Assembly (NCBI RefSeq): GCF_027942865.1
Contig: NC_134510.1
Location: 36,139,663-36,203,662, forward strand
Direction: 5' to 3'
DNA length: 64,000 nucleotides
DNA from: Odontesthes bonariensis
Lineage: Eukaryota > Chordata > Actinopteri > Atheriniformes > Atherinopsidae
Position 1 is the first letter of the stretch. Each line of letters starts with the position of its first letter. Positions 13,001-20,925 of this stretch are shown one piece after another. The notes under the pieces were generated by a model, which saw nothing but the letters and a program-made list of their open reading frames with translations, made no database searches and was not told where the DNA came from. A program made the position numbers and the translations under genes.

Positions 13001-16000
13001 AATGTTTAATAGTTGTATGTACATAAACCTAGAAATACTACATAAACTTTACTCTGAAAGTGTTTCGTTAAAATCTACTAAGTTACTTCATAACAGCAAA
13101 TACTACAGAAATATCAAATTTACTTAAAATTTTGAGTAAAATGATGTTCCTGCCTATGAAAAACAAGTAGACTTTACTTAGTTTACTTAAAACTTAGATG
13201 TAATTAAGTAAATGTTACTTAATATCTTCAAAACTGTTATGTTTTATGGTAAGTAAAATTTGCTTGATATTGCAGCATTCAATCTTACTTAAATCATTTG
13301 AGTGCAAATACTTACAAAGGGTTTTTTAAGTAAATCTTATTTTTTTCAGTGTAGGGAATATTTAGAGTTTTTAATTAGCAACATTTTTGTGACTTTGAAT
13401 GTGTCGCTCCTTTAGGGCGAGACTCCGCTCTTCCTCTCTGCGCTGCACGGCTGCTATGACACTGCCAGGCTGCTCCTTCTCCACGCCGCCAACCTCGATC
13501 TGCATGACCGGAGGGGCCGGCGTCCCATCGACGTGGCCAGAGAGGCCATGCACCACCAGGTCCTGGAGCTCGTTCTGGCTCACCAGATTCAGAGAGGGCC
13601 CGTCGCTGTGGACCCGGCCAACGACATGACGTGGGAGGAGCGCGCCATGATGTACTCGCAGTGGGTGGGCTCGCAAGGCATGCCCGGGAGGAGTGCCTCC
13701 TTCTCTGGAATCATAGGACACCGAGATATGAACCCACCACCACAAAAGTGAGGTTTTAGATCCATCAGTTTCATCATATTTTTTTTTTTAATGAACCTGA
13801 GAGCTGATTACTTAAAGGGATAGTTCACCTCTTTTGACATGAAGCTGTATAACATCCCATTTCAGCAACATCATTTATGAACATCTTCTTACCCCCTGCT
13901 GCGTCCTGTGAGCAGAGTTCCAGCCTCGTTTTGGTGTTGATGAAGGTAGTCCGGCTAGTTGGCTGGGGTTTAAAAAATAAAGGGTTTTGCTTCTCAAAAC
14001 AATATGCGTTCAAAAGAGTAATACATTTGCATCACAGAATCGTTCTCCAGGAAAAAGTCAGACCTCACAATCGCTTGGCACTATTTTCTCTCCCTTCGTA
14101 TCACTGCGTGCTGTGTAGACCGTGCACAGCATCTTAGGCAGCTGGCAAAGATTAAGCAAATTCTTTTACGACAAGATTTTGAAACTTTAATTCATGCGTT
14201 CATTACAACTCGGCTGGATTACTGTAACTTTACTTTGGAGTCAGCCGGTCTTCCCTCACGCGTCTCCAGCGGGTCCAGAACGCTGCTGCTCGGCTTTTAA
14301 CTGGAGTCGGGAAGAGGGAGCACATCACCCCTATCCTGGCTTCTCTCCACTGGCTGCTTCACCCATATTCTCCCGCTCGCTGCCTCAGGTCAGCTGATCA
14401 GCTGCTCCTGGAGGTACCGAGGTCTAAACTAAAGCTTAGAGGAGACAGAGCTTTTAGTGTTGCCGCTCCCAAACTATGGAACGATCTGCCGTTACATATC
14501 AGAAGTGCCCCTTTATTGTCCACTTTTAAAACTCATCTTAAGACACATTTTTATTCTTTGGCTTTTAACACGTGTTGAGAGTTTGGCTCTTACTTTCTGT
14601 TATTAATTTTGTAAATTTGGTATTTCTTAGATGCAATTTCCTGCATTTTAACCGAATTGTGGGCCCCGTTTCAGCCCAATAAGGATCTGTCCTTTTGTCC
14701 CTAAATACGTGACGATTCCATTATTTCAAGGGACGGTTGGCAACTCGTTTAGGCAGCCCTGGCAAACACATCACGCTTCCTTTAAAGTAGGCATTCGGAG
14801 ACATCTCGAATAGCCTGCACAGTTTCATCCACTCTGTATAATCATCGGTGCATAAATTGAACGCAAAGCCCAGATCACGTTTGCCCCTTTCTAGTCGCCA
14901 TTAATACTAATATACACACAACGAGCAAACAGGAGCGCAACAACAACAGCAACGCGCACGCACGGCCACAGTGAATTCAGACTGGCGTTGAGCCGACATC
15001 AGAACGCATTTGAACATGTAGTTCAGGGTCGGACTGGGAAAAAAAATCGGCCCTGGCAATTTTCCCCGGGACCAGCCCCCCCCCCCCCTCAGTATTAATT
15101 AGTATCTCCAATCTAATTAAATAAAAATAAAAAACAAGCACAGACACAGAAAAAATACACACCCAACACACAACCTGACTATCGGCTAACAACCATAATC
15201 AGTAACCTACACAAACCCAGACACATAATGGCTCGGCGGCCAGCAATCGGATAAACCAATGAAGTGAATCAATCCTGTGAAAGAATGAAAACAAGTGAAT
15301 GAAACCTGCACTCACCCATTATGAAGTTAACTCTGCCAGCCCCATACTCTTGCCCCTGCTCAGCCAACTCCTTGACGTCGGGTATGGTTGGTAACGTTAC
15401 GGCGGCTAGCATTAGCAACGAGGCTGCTAGGTTTGCTAAATCGGTAAGCATTAGGCTACTGAAGAAAGCTAGTCTTTTTAGCTACGTTATATTATCATCT
15501 TTCTTGTCGGCTATAGCCTTTGTTTACGGCCACTGGCCCTAACCTGACGCGTTAGCTTAGCTGTCAAATCACCGGAAGTTTTCACCGGAAGTACTGGCGC
15601 ACACACAAAAGCTCTCTCCAGACATATCATTCTTTCATTCCGCCCAGATGAAATTTAATGCCACTCTTCGAAAATCGGCGAAATTTAAGACATTTTAAGA
15701 CCTTAAAAAACGTATTTTTTATTTAAGACTTTTTAATACTTTTTAAGGATCCGCGGAGATCCTGTAATGGCGGCATGGACAGACCCACTTGAGGGATGGG
15801 GGCAGGGGGCGCAATCGTAACACGCACCTGCTTCAGAACTTGTCCTGAAGAGGCAAGGTCTGTGCACCCCCCCCCAAAAAAAATATATACAATACATTAC
15901 GAGCCACATGGCCATTAACGGGCTGCTAGCAAATGTAGACTAGATAAATACATTTAAAAATCGTATATTTAAAAAAAATAAAATAAAAAATCGGAGGCCA

Positions 16001-17229
16001 CCGGCCCAGATGTGGACCGGCCCACCGGGAAACAGGGGGGGCACACCGGCGTGGATGGGGGGGCAATGCCCGCGAGTGCCCCCCCCGTGGCGCTGGCGCT
16101 GGAGCAGTCCCCTGCTTCAGAGCAGCAAACACCGTAACAGGTGCAGCGGTCGGCATGCGGCAGCACGCAGTGATAAGAAGGGAGAGAAAATAGGGCCAAG
16201 AGATTGTGAGGTCTGACTTTTTCCTGGAGAACGATTTTGTGATGCAAATGTATTACTCTTTTGAACGCATATTGTGTTGAGAAGCAAAACGCTTTATTTT
16301 TTAAGCCCCAGCCGACTAGCCGGACTACCTTCGTCAACACCAAAACGAGGCTGGAACTCTGCTCACAGGACGCAGCAGGGGGTAAGAAGATGTTCAGAAA
16401 TGATGTTGCTGATATGGGATGTCATACAGCTTCATGTCAAAAGAGGCGAACTATCCCTTTAAGCTGAAGGAGGCGTTTCTTTTAAAATCTCACGATGCAT
16501 TCAATGAAACTTTGTGCTTGATTAAAAAAGGTCCAAAGCCAACTGTCAGGTTTGATTTTATAGGATAAAATGCAGTGTTATATTAGAGCTGTCGAACATT
16601 TAAAAAAATCATCAATTACATTATTTCGGGTGATAAAATAAGTAATTTTACAGTTATACTGAGTGTAAGTTGTTCACCGTATATCTCTTAATACTCTAAT
16701 GTTATGACTAACTGCTTTTCTTGCCAGTGATTGGTCTATGGGCCGAGTGCAGTACCCCCCCCCTCAGAACTGGCGACCGCAGCTCAACCAATCAGCAACA
16801 GCACTGGTTCCTCCGAGAATCATGGGCCGCTCCCCTCGTCCAATCAGCACCTTACAGGAGGTGACCTCAGAAGACGAGGACCGCGAAAGGCATCAGGAGG
16901 CGCCCAGAGCCACGACACCTCACTTCCTGTCGCCCCAGCCCGCCCCCCGGCAGCGGTCCTTCTCCTGCACCCAGCATGCTTTGCAGCGGCGCTCCAGCGC
17001 TCACCAGCCAGAGCCCAATTACCTTATCGTGACGGACAGAACAGCCAACGAGCCCATTGAAAGGGTGGTCGTCTCAGACGCCGCCGCCCAGCCTGACCGC
17101 CAGCCGGCGGTAAGCGGTGAGCATCCCAGCAGAGCGGAACAGGCAGCAGTGAGCTCGACAAACACCGAGCAGAAGTCCAGAGGTGAAAGGTCAAACAACG
17201 CCTCTGACTCCAGACAGACAGCCTTGTAG
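897..17229 (+). CDS. Notch-family receptor, 3' part (ten exons, 5' incomplete)
   Basis: Single-pass membrane receptor of the Notch signalling pathway; the ligand-binding EGF repeats lie upstream of the window. Exons read from splice sites and phase: 897-1041, 1693-2025, 5534-5688, 6595-6928, 8408-8583, 10197-10258, 10336-10459, 12406-12503, 13416-13747, 16728-17229 (stop TAG at 17227). All ten join in one continuous frame. Order: Lin12/Notch repeats 2 and 3, heterodimerisation domain, membrane segment, a very basic juxtamembrane stretch, the family motif REPLGED, ankyrin repeats resembling Notch repeats 5-7, then a short C-terminal tail of about 165 residues. Odd points: ankyrin repeats 1-4 absent, no furin-type basic site in the heterodimerisation domain, no clear RAM motif. 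Linkage to pbx2 and gpsm3 suggests a NOTCH4-like or divergent teleost 'notch-like' gene; the exact orthologue is uncertain. Confidence 0.88.
1189..1481 (+). mobile_element. hAT-type MITE with 8-bp target duplication
   Basis: Ends CAGGGGCGGTCCTAG and CTGTAGGACCGCCACTG are near-perfect inverted repeats. The flanks are the exact 8-bp duplication CTCTTGAG (1181-1188 and 1482-1489), the hallmark of hAT elements. The interior is GC-rich at the edges and AT-rich in the middle, with no ORF. It lies in the intron between the two LNR exons of Notch. Confidence 0.88.
1693..2025 (+). CDS. Notch exon: Lin12/Notch repeat 3 and first half of heterodimerisation domain
   Basis: Acceptor CCTCCCAG, donor GTAGGT; phase matches both neighbours. 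LNR3 reads DYCRAYYASGRCDQGCNN followed by CGWDGSDC, a very typical LNR. After it comes a long stretch matching the N-terminal half of the Notch heterodimerisation domain (KGTLLVHSNV, then LLWTLSVLLQSPLKL). The exon ends LLAHSYPGDSNG and joins directly to the exon starting SLLFLQVDNRPC. In human NOTCH1 this interval carries the furin S1 cleavage site (RRRREL); no cluster of basic residues is present here. Confidence 0.85.
2273..2857 (-). mobile_element. 5'-truncated L1-like LINE fragment
   Basis: Minus-strand ORF at 2320-2799 contains VREVYFKLIHRFFPSNDHIV, resembling the C-terminal region of L1-type ORF2 after the reverse transcriptase. The A-rich tail appears as T-runs at 2273-2295 on the plus strand. 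Flanked by the 12-bp duplication GTTCATCTACTC (2261-2272 and 2858-2869), proof of retrotransposition into the TTAA element. Confidence 0.8.
3095..3718 (+). mobile_element. Palindromic DNA element nested in the TTAA element
   Basis: Begins GGCTGTGTTCGAAACCGCAT and ends with its reverse complement (ATGCGGTTTCGAACACAGCC). Flanked on both sides by CAT, possibly a 3-bp target duplication. The interior holds repeated ACTACTCATACT-like motifs and no convincing gene. Confidence 0.65.
4200..5345 (-). mobile_element. Degraded Tc1/mariner relic split by a CACTG element
   Basis: The stretch 4460-4640 is nearly identical to the Tc1-like relic at 23487-23645. Downstream text (TTTGGAAATGGCC) also matches. 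The transposase frame is broken throughout. A CACTG-ended element (4846-5264) is inserted in it. Boundaries are approximate. Lies in a Notch intron. Confidence 0.6.
4846..5264 (+). mobile_element. CACTG-ended nonautonomous DNA element (copy 2, longest intact copy)
   Basis: 419 bp, ends CACTGGAAAAAAT and ATTTTTTCCAGTG. AA on each side forms the 2-bp target duplication. Same family as 287-582 and 11036-11432. Confidence 0.8.
5534..5688 (+). CDS. Notch exon: second half of heterodimerisation domain
   Basis: Acceptor TCTTTCCCAG at 5533. Reads SLLFLQVDNRPC, then CFPYATEAANFLRA, which lines up with the NOTCH1 stretch IVYLEIDNRQC...CFQSATDVAAFLGA. It ends LKAII plus one base; donor GTGTAAGAG fits the phase of the next exon (a donor two bases later would not). 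Confidence 0.8.
6251..6645 (+). repeat. Tandem duplication covering intron end and start of the Notch membrane exon
   Basis: About 190 bp at 6251-6437 is repeated at 6446-6645. Both copies run from AACAATAAAAGAACAGTG through the polypyrimidine/acceptor region TTCATTCAAAGTTTCAG into exon sequence (CTGACCCCTGCATGGCTG). The upstream copy stops after GCGATC, partway through the membrane helix, and lacks two bases just after the acceptor. The downstream copy leads into the real exon. Confidence 0.85.
6595..6928 (+). CDS. Notch exon: transmembrane segment and basic juxtamembrane region
   Basis: Acceptor AAAGTTTCAG, donor GTGAGT. Begins TELTPAWLWAVVAIAIALLL, a hydrophobic membrane helix running to about VFLVM, followed by the stop-transfer RRVRQRR. 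The next 80 residues are extremely rich in K, R, E and S and end in KKRRREPLGEDAIRMR. The REPLGED element is shared with other Notch proteins just after their first nuclear localisation signal. The RBPJ-binding RAM core (LWFPEGF in NOTCH1) is not recognisable; the only tryptophan is in KAWIQH. A truncated duplicate of the start of this exon lies immediately upstream (6384-6437). Confidence 0.85.
7265..7525 (+). mobile_element. Fragment of the TAGGGCTGGGC hAT family
   Basis: Matches the internal region of the copy at 39966-40613, including GGCGGATCCACCAAACATGG and the BED-finger-like coding stretch, but both terminal repeats are missing and similarity stops after GGCAAAACAC near 7522. Lies in the Notch intron 6929-8407. 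Confidence 0.75.
7755..8354 (+). mobile_element. TTAA-flanked MITE
   Basis: TTAA at 7755-7758 and 8351-8354; ends AAGGTAGGGTAGG and CCCTACCCCACCTT are imperfect inverted repeats. No ORF of note. Ends 53 bp upstream of a Notch exon acceptor (8408). Confidence 0.7.
8408..8583 (+). CDS. Notch exon: linker between membrane region and ankyrin domain
   Basis: Acceptor GTTTTCAG, donor GTAATG. Continues the REPLGED region as PLKRDQDAGSDTDFTQSS, equivalent to the GLKPLKN stretch of NOTCH1, then an acidic/basic linker ending in RRPMQ. No domain is recognisable beyond the Notch linker position. The phase (one base left over) fits the short exon at 10197. Confidence 0.7.
8825..9300 (-). mobile_element. 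L2-type LINE 3' fragment (minus)
   Basis: ORF at 9029-9295 minus contains MLLYKALNGPGPECIRDLL and HVWNKLPESLRSAETLSVFK, the C-terminal end of the reverse-transcriptase ORF common to teleost L2-like LINEs. The remaining 3' end runs to about 8830. Confidence 0.75.
9465..10005 (+). mobile_element. L2-type LINE 3' fragment (plus)
   Basis: ORF 9562-9843 carries the same C-terminal motif in the form NKWNKLPVEIKLSPNGDIFK. The 3' end has AAAGCACTTTGAATTG and a TTGAATTTATTTGATTT tail. Related copies: 29906-30296 and 30565-30825. Confidence 0.75.
10197..10459 (+). CDS. Notch exons: pre-ankyrin segment (10197-10258) and first remaining ankyrin repeat (10336-10459)
   Basis: The 62-bp exon reads PPRGWERTAMPPPLLSPPQQ, matching the position of the NOTCH1 segment AMAPTPPQGE just before the ankyrin domain. 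After an intron of only 77 bp, the next exon reads CGPDGSVVLIRAVRSGLDRV and ends VNNTDHTG. This aligns best with ankyrin repeat 5 of other Notch proteins (DGTTPLILAARL ... DVNAVDDLG), not repeat 1. There is no room between the two exons for repeats 1-4. Confidence 0.75.
10729..10905 (+). mobile_element. Left half of the TTAA foldback family
   Basis: TTTAAAGGGATAGTTCGCCTC to about 10862 matches the left arm of the elements at 13812 and 45558. The right arm is absent and the sequence changes after GATGAAGGTAGTC. Confidence 0.7.
10948..11960 (-). mobile_element. 5'-truncated L1-like LINE with nested CACTG element
   Basis: Minus ORF 11651-11971 contains SLLYAKKCVALLWKKICRPS and ASLPLERITYILKAKRQLF, typical of the C-terminal end of teleost L1 ORF2. 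The poly-A tail appears as a run of T at 10951-10968. The 3' region is interrupted by the CACTG element 11036-11432. This insertion fills much of the intron where the missing Notch ankyrin repeats might be expected. Confidence 0.75.
11036..11432 (-). mobile_element. CACTG-ended nonautonomous DNA element (copy 3, inverted)
   Basis: Same terminal repeats and interior as copy 2 in the opposite orientation. Flanking TA on both sides is the 2-bp target duplication. Confidence 0.8.
12406..12503 (+). CDS. Notch exon: ankyrin repeat (equivalent of repeat 6)
   Basis: Acceptor TCTCTCAG, donor GTAGCT. Reads RSALHWACSVNHLSLARTLI then RYGAAVDLQDNK, closely matching the NOTCH1 stretch KSALHWAAAVNN ... NGANKDMQNN. 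The phase connects directly to 10459 and 13416. Confidence 0.85.
12521..13351 (+). mobile_element. Second CACTG-type element family, carrying a LINE tail
   Basis: Ends CACTGAAAAAAGTGAC and TTTTTTCAGTG; TA on each side. The interior has repeated 'acttaagtaa'-like motifs. A LINE 3' tail (about 12700-12928, ending GTACTTATCTATCTATCT) is nested inside. It starts 17 bp after the donor of one Notch exon and ends 64 bp before the acceptor of the next, so it makes up nearly the whole intron. Confidence 0.7.
13416..13747 (+). CDS. Notch exon: last ankyrin repeat and post-ankyrin segment
   Basis: Acceptor CTCCTTTAG, donor GTGAGG. Starts GETPLFLSALHGCYDTARLL, then RPIDVAREAMHHQVLELV, the counterpart of the final Notch ankyrin repeat (ETPLFLAAREGSYETAKVLL ... 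RDIAQERMHHDIVRLL). The remainder (MTWEERAMMYSQWVG...) is gene-specific. The exon follows a CACTG-ended element that fills most of the preceding intron. Confidence 0.85.
13812..16462 (+). mobile_element. TTAA foldback element split by composite insertions
   Basis: TTAA at 13812-13815 and 16459-16462. Left arm to about 14122 and right arm from about 16119 are inverted copies of each other and match the uninterrupted element at 45558-46204. The central 2 kb is inserted material: an L2/Rex-type LINE 3' fragment on the plus strand (about 14125-14620, with the reading KLWNDLPLHIRSAPLLSTF), a putative hAT end (CAGGGTCGGACTGGG at 15024), short C-runs and unassigned sequence. Confidence 0.65.
16728..17229 (+). 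CDS. Notch last exon: short C-terminal tail
   Basis: Acceptor TTCTTGCCAG. Encodes about 165 residues starting NDWSMGRVQYPPPQNWRPQL and ending SDSRQTAL, rich in P, S, T, Q and E. NOTCH1-3 have several hundred residues after the ankyrin domain including a transactivation region; this tail is much shorter, as in NOTCH4. I do not recognise a clear PEST phosphodegron. A polyadenylation signal follows at 17451. Confidence 0.8.
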
Positions 17230-17480
17230 GAACGGCAAACAGGCGGTGGGACTTCAGCTCGCTCTCCGTTCAGCGGAACAGATGAGCGATGTCACCGGAC
17301 TGACCTCTTCTGTAGATTACTCACGCGCTACATTCCTGTCGTATAAATACTCAGCAGCACTTGGACAGGTTCTTTCTCCCCTTTTTCACTTTTTTTTCTC
17401 ACGGAGGGCGGATATTTCTGTAAATATTCTGTGACATGACATAGTCAAATAATAAAAAGAAGTGTGAGATCACTTCCAGT
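17230..17480 (+). terminator. Notch 3' UTR and polyadenylation signal
   Basis: AATAAA at 17451-17456, about 225 bp after the stop, is the first canonical signal downstream of the Notch coding end. The cleavage site is inferred. Confidence 0.5.
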
Positions 17481-18020
17481 CAGTTTGTATTCTGACTGCT
17501 GCAGAGTTATTCATGAAGAATGAATAAAAGGACTGACTGCACAGAGATGCATGCGACAAAGGGACTTTTCCCACATAAGATGGGGACTTTCTCTAATGGA
17601 TTTATTTTATTGTATTTGTGTGTACTCAGTACCTTTGTAAGTCACAGTCACTGTAATTTATCCTCAGAACAGGTAATATGGTGGCAATGTTGTTGTGCTT
17701 CTAACAAGGAGCTGATAAACTCTACAGTGTTCAGACACCAAGACTGGAAAACAACGAAGAGATGCATATCGGAATAACGATAAACACAACCAAAAGCCAT
17801 CATAAGCATGGTGGAACATAAAAAGTGGAAGGAATCTTGTGTAAATTATGCCTTTTTTTTGTTGCTGTAATTAAATTCTTATGTGGAACAGGGAAATAAA
17901 GAGATGCAAAACATCTAAGCAGCTTCCTACAAACACTCCAGGCATACAGACATAGCTTCCATCTCAAGTAAATGACTTTGTATTATAGGTCTGAGAATTT
18001 TTTATTTATTTATTTTTATC

Positions 18021-19029
18021 TTTGGCACCCTGTGGCACCCTCTGACACCCTTTGGCACTATGTGGCACCCTGTGGCACCCTCTGACACCCTCTGACACCC
18101 TTTGGCAGTCTGTGGCACCCTGTGGCACCCTCTGACACCCTTTGGAGCTATGTGGCACCCTGTGGCACACTGTGGAACCCTCTGGCACTCTCTGACACCC
18201 TGTGGCACTATGTGGCACCCTCTGACACCCTTTGGCACTCTGTGGCACCCTCTGACACCCTTTGGCACTATGTGGCACTCTGTGGCACCCTCTGACACCC
18301 TTTGGCACCCTGTAGCACCCTCTGACACCCTTTGGCACCCTGCGGCACCATGTAGAACCCTGTGGCACCCTCTGGCACCCTTTGGCACCCTGTGCCACCC
18401 TTTGGCACCATGTAGAACCCTGTGCCACCCTTTGGCACCATGTAGAACCCTGTGCCACCCTTTGGCACCATGTAGAACCCTGTGGCGCTCTTTGGCAACC
18501 TCTGGCACTCTGCGGTACTCTTTGGCACTCTCTGGCACCCTTTGCCACCCTGTGGCACCCTTTGGCACCCTCTGGCACCCTGTGGCACCCCGTGGCACCC
18601 TCTGGCACTCTTTGGCACCGTGTAGAACCCTGTGGCACCCTCTGGCACCCTTTGGCACCGTATAGAACCCTGTGGCACCCTTTGACACCCTGTGGCACCC
18701 TTTGGCACCCTCTGGCACCCTTTGACATCCTCTGGCACCCTTTGCCACCCTTTGGCACCCTTTGCCACCCTCTGGCACCCTGTGGCCCCCTTTGCCACAC
18801 TGTGGCACCCCGTGGCACCCTCTGGCACCATGTAGAACCCTGTGGCGCTCTTTGGCAACCTCTGGCACCCTGTGGCACTCTGCGGTACTCTTTGGCACTC
18901 TCTGGCACCCTTTGCCACCCTGTGGCACCCTTTGGCACCCTCTGGCACCCCGTGGCACCCTCTGGCACCCTTTGGCACCATGTAGAACACTGTGGCGCTC
19001 TTTGGCAACCTCTGGCGCCCTGTGGCAGC
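18021..19029. repeat. Minisatellite with strict 10-bp unit, about 101 units
   Basis: The consensus is TKTGGCACCC (most often TTTGGCACCC, TGTGGCACCC or TCTGGCACCC). The unit stays in exactly the same 10-base register for about 1,010 bp; differences are base substitutions and I saw no insertion or deletion of 1-9 bases. Higher-order structure is visible: a 30-bp unit repeated three times at about 18395-18480, and a segment around 18470-18620 reappearing at about 18830-18990. Because 10 is not a multiple of 3 and the unit has almost no stops, long spurious ORFs run through it on both strands (up to 374 codons on minus); none looks like a gene. Confidence 0.95.
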
Positions 19030-19189
19030 TTCCTCTGCAAAGCTGTGGCAGCTCAGGTTGCCAGGATAGTAGCTCGGCCCTGCTGCTCAGTCTGTGCATC
19101 AGACCTACCTGCGTCTCATAATCCAAACAGTTGATGACTTCCGGAGAAATAGAAAGCTGGAGTCAGAATGGGCTCCTTCTGCATCATGG

Positions 19190-19492
19190 ATGAAACTCTG
19201 CACTGTAGCGAGCAGCTACAACATGCATCCAGCGCTTCTCCAAACCGCAGCTCTGTCCCTTATGATCCAAAGAGTCGCAGAGGAAATGTCCTTTAACAGT
19301 TTTCTGGGGAAACAGGACTGTGTACTCCAATATATCTGCTTTCTTCACTCCGCGCTGAGTCCACTTCTGTGACAGAAACAGTCCCGTGGGGAAAAAAAAT
19401 CGTCAGGAGTCGAACACCTCAAGTCTGCAGCCTTACTGCTGGATTATTTTTCTTCCGCGTCTTTCCACCTGACGTTTCAGAGTCTGAAAACT
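19190..19492 (-). pseudogene. Broken her/hes bHLH gene copy (exon 2 and exon 3 remnants)
   Basis: The minus-strand stretch 19294-19366 aligns without gaps to the start of exon 3 of the intact her gene (25888 downward) at roughly three quarters of positions. It reads VKKADILEYTVLFPQKT, against VEKAEILEHTVLFLQKT in the intact gene, and has an AG acceptor at the same place. Upstream on the minus strand, 19425-19492 matches exon 2 (LKRQVERRGRK against LLKSQVEKRRRE) but then has a stop and shifted sequence. Exon 3 ends early near 19190 without the Orange domain or WRPW. Most likely a decayed tandem duplicate. Confidence 0.65.
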
Positions 19493-20399
19493 CTGAAACA
19501 GATAAAATAGGTAAATAGAAATAAAATACATCAGAAATTAAAAAAAATAAATAAATCGGCTGACCCGTTTTAGAATTGAAGCGCTTTCTTGGATATTAGG
19601 AAATTAACTAAATATTTCATTAAAGTATAGCGACATAGAGCCTTCCTTCTAGGCTTTGCGTCCTCTGCATCCTCTGGTAATTCATGATTGTTGTCCGAGT
19701 TGTTTACAGCAGTAAAAGTGACTGTCGCGCGCTGTCTCACAGCTGTGTGACAAGACGATGAAGTCCATGAAGGCTGTGCCAGACTTTAAGCACCCCCACC
19801 ACCTTATGCCAGAAGCGTAATTCCACCAAACAAAGTGTCAAAGGTGCACTATCTGGCAGCCTAATGTCAGACAATATAAACACGTTTGAGTATCTGAGCT
19901 TTAATCGCGCGCAATAGGACCCGTCACTAATGGAATGGGCTCGTGCAGCTGCTCGGACTTGTGAGCAGCACGCGCCAGTTAAGGGGTGTCGTGCGCTCGT
20001 GTCAGACTGATTTACAAGTGACAAACATCCGCCGGAACAGCGTGAGGCTCAGACAAACGACCGCGAGCTTTGACACCTCGATCCCGGACAGCCGTCTGAT
20101 GTGTCCGCTGGCACGCGGCGGTTGGATGGCCACGACCGCGCGCTGCTAAAAGAGACAAAACATCACAGAAAACCGCGTGAAGCCAGCCTAATATTTAATC
20201 GTGGTCACTCTACAGTTGCACCGGATAGGTTCTTACGAGTAAAAACTTTTCCTTTCACCTTTATTTGGGGATATAAAACTAAATCTGTTAAAATTTCGTG
20301 AATTTATTTGACCATACCTAATTTTCTATTATTTAAATCTTGCAAATCCAGAGAAAACGTCATGAATCGTGCGTAAAGCAGCGCAGCTTTCAGGTTGGA

Positions 20400-20540
20400 G
20401 TTTTGTGTCCGTGGGAACCTGATATTCACCTCTCCTCTTAAACACTCTACGACGTATCGATTCTAACAGGTAATAAAGTGAGACCTCGGTTCCCTGTTTG
20501 ATTTTCCCGTGAGAGAGAGCCGCGCGAGGTGATCCCAGTT
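20400..20540. promoter_or_regulatory. Putative regulatory module, copy R1
   Basis: Contains CGTGGGAA (20410-20417, matching the RBPJ consensus), CACCTCTCC (T-box-like half site), ACAGGTAATAAAGTG (20466-20480, CDX/HOX-like TAATAAA) and TTTTCCCGTGAGAGAG (from 20502). The same order with almost the same spacing occurs at R2 and R3. Function is inferred from motifs only. Confidence 0.5.
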
Positions 20541-20754
20541 GTGCATCAACGGCTGGTGCGAACGTGCATTCCACATCCATTCAACCAAACTCACGGCAAC
20601 GTGTTGTCAATAAACCTACAGGCCGCTGTAATATATCTTAATAGTGACTGAGGTGGGCACGCGTGAAACCCATCATTTTGCACACGACGCTTCCAGTTTA
20701 CGGCTTTAATCACAAAATCAAATCAACCTTTGACTCTCATCCACGTTTTCACCG

Positions 20755-20925
20755 AGCTCTGGGAACGTCACACTTGAGCAGCGTCTGGGAACGTGACCGT
20801 CACCTCTCCTCCGAGCACACTTTGTAAATGATGTATCAGGTTTGACAGGCAATAAAGTGAAGATCAAGCTTCCTGATCCACTTTCCCACGACGGGAAAGA
20901 GCTGGAGGATGCGCTCCCACTGCCA
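20755..20925. promoter_or_regulatory. Putative regulatory module, copy R2
   Basis: Contains CACCTCTCC, ACAGGCAATAAAGTG (20845-20859) and CTTTCCCACGACGGGAAAG (from 20881), which includes TTCCCACG, the reverse complement of the RBPJ site. The distance from ACAG to TTTCCC is 36 bp, the same as in R1. Confidence 0.5.

Noticed and set aside
16738-17229. Stand-alone gene starting at the ATG at 16738
   Set aside because: It is the last Notch exon; an acceptor at 16727 joins it in phase to 13747.
18002-19134. Very long ORFs (374, 344, 250, 246 codons) through the minisatellite
   Set aside because: They are read-throughs of a 10-bp repeat that lacks stops in nearly every frame on both strands; no domain, no splice context, period of 10 residues exactly as expected from the DNA repeat.
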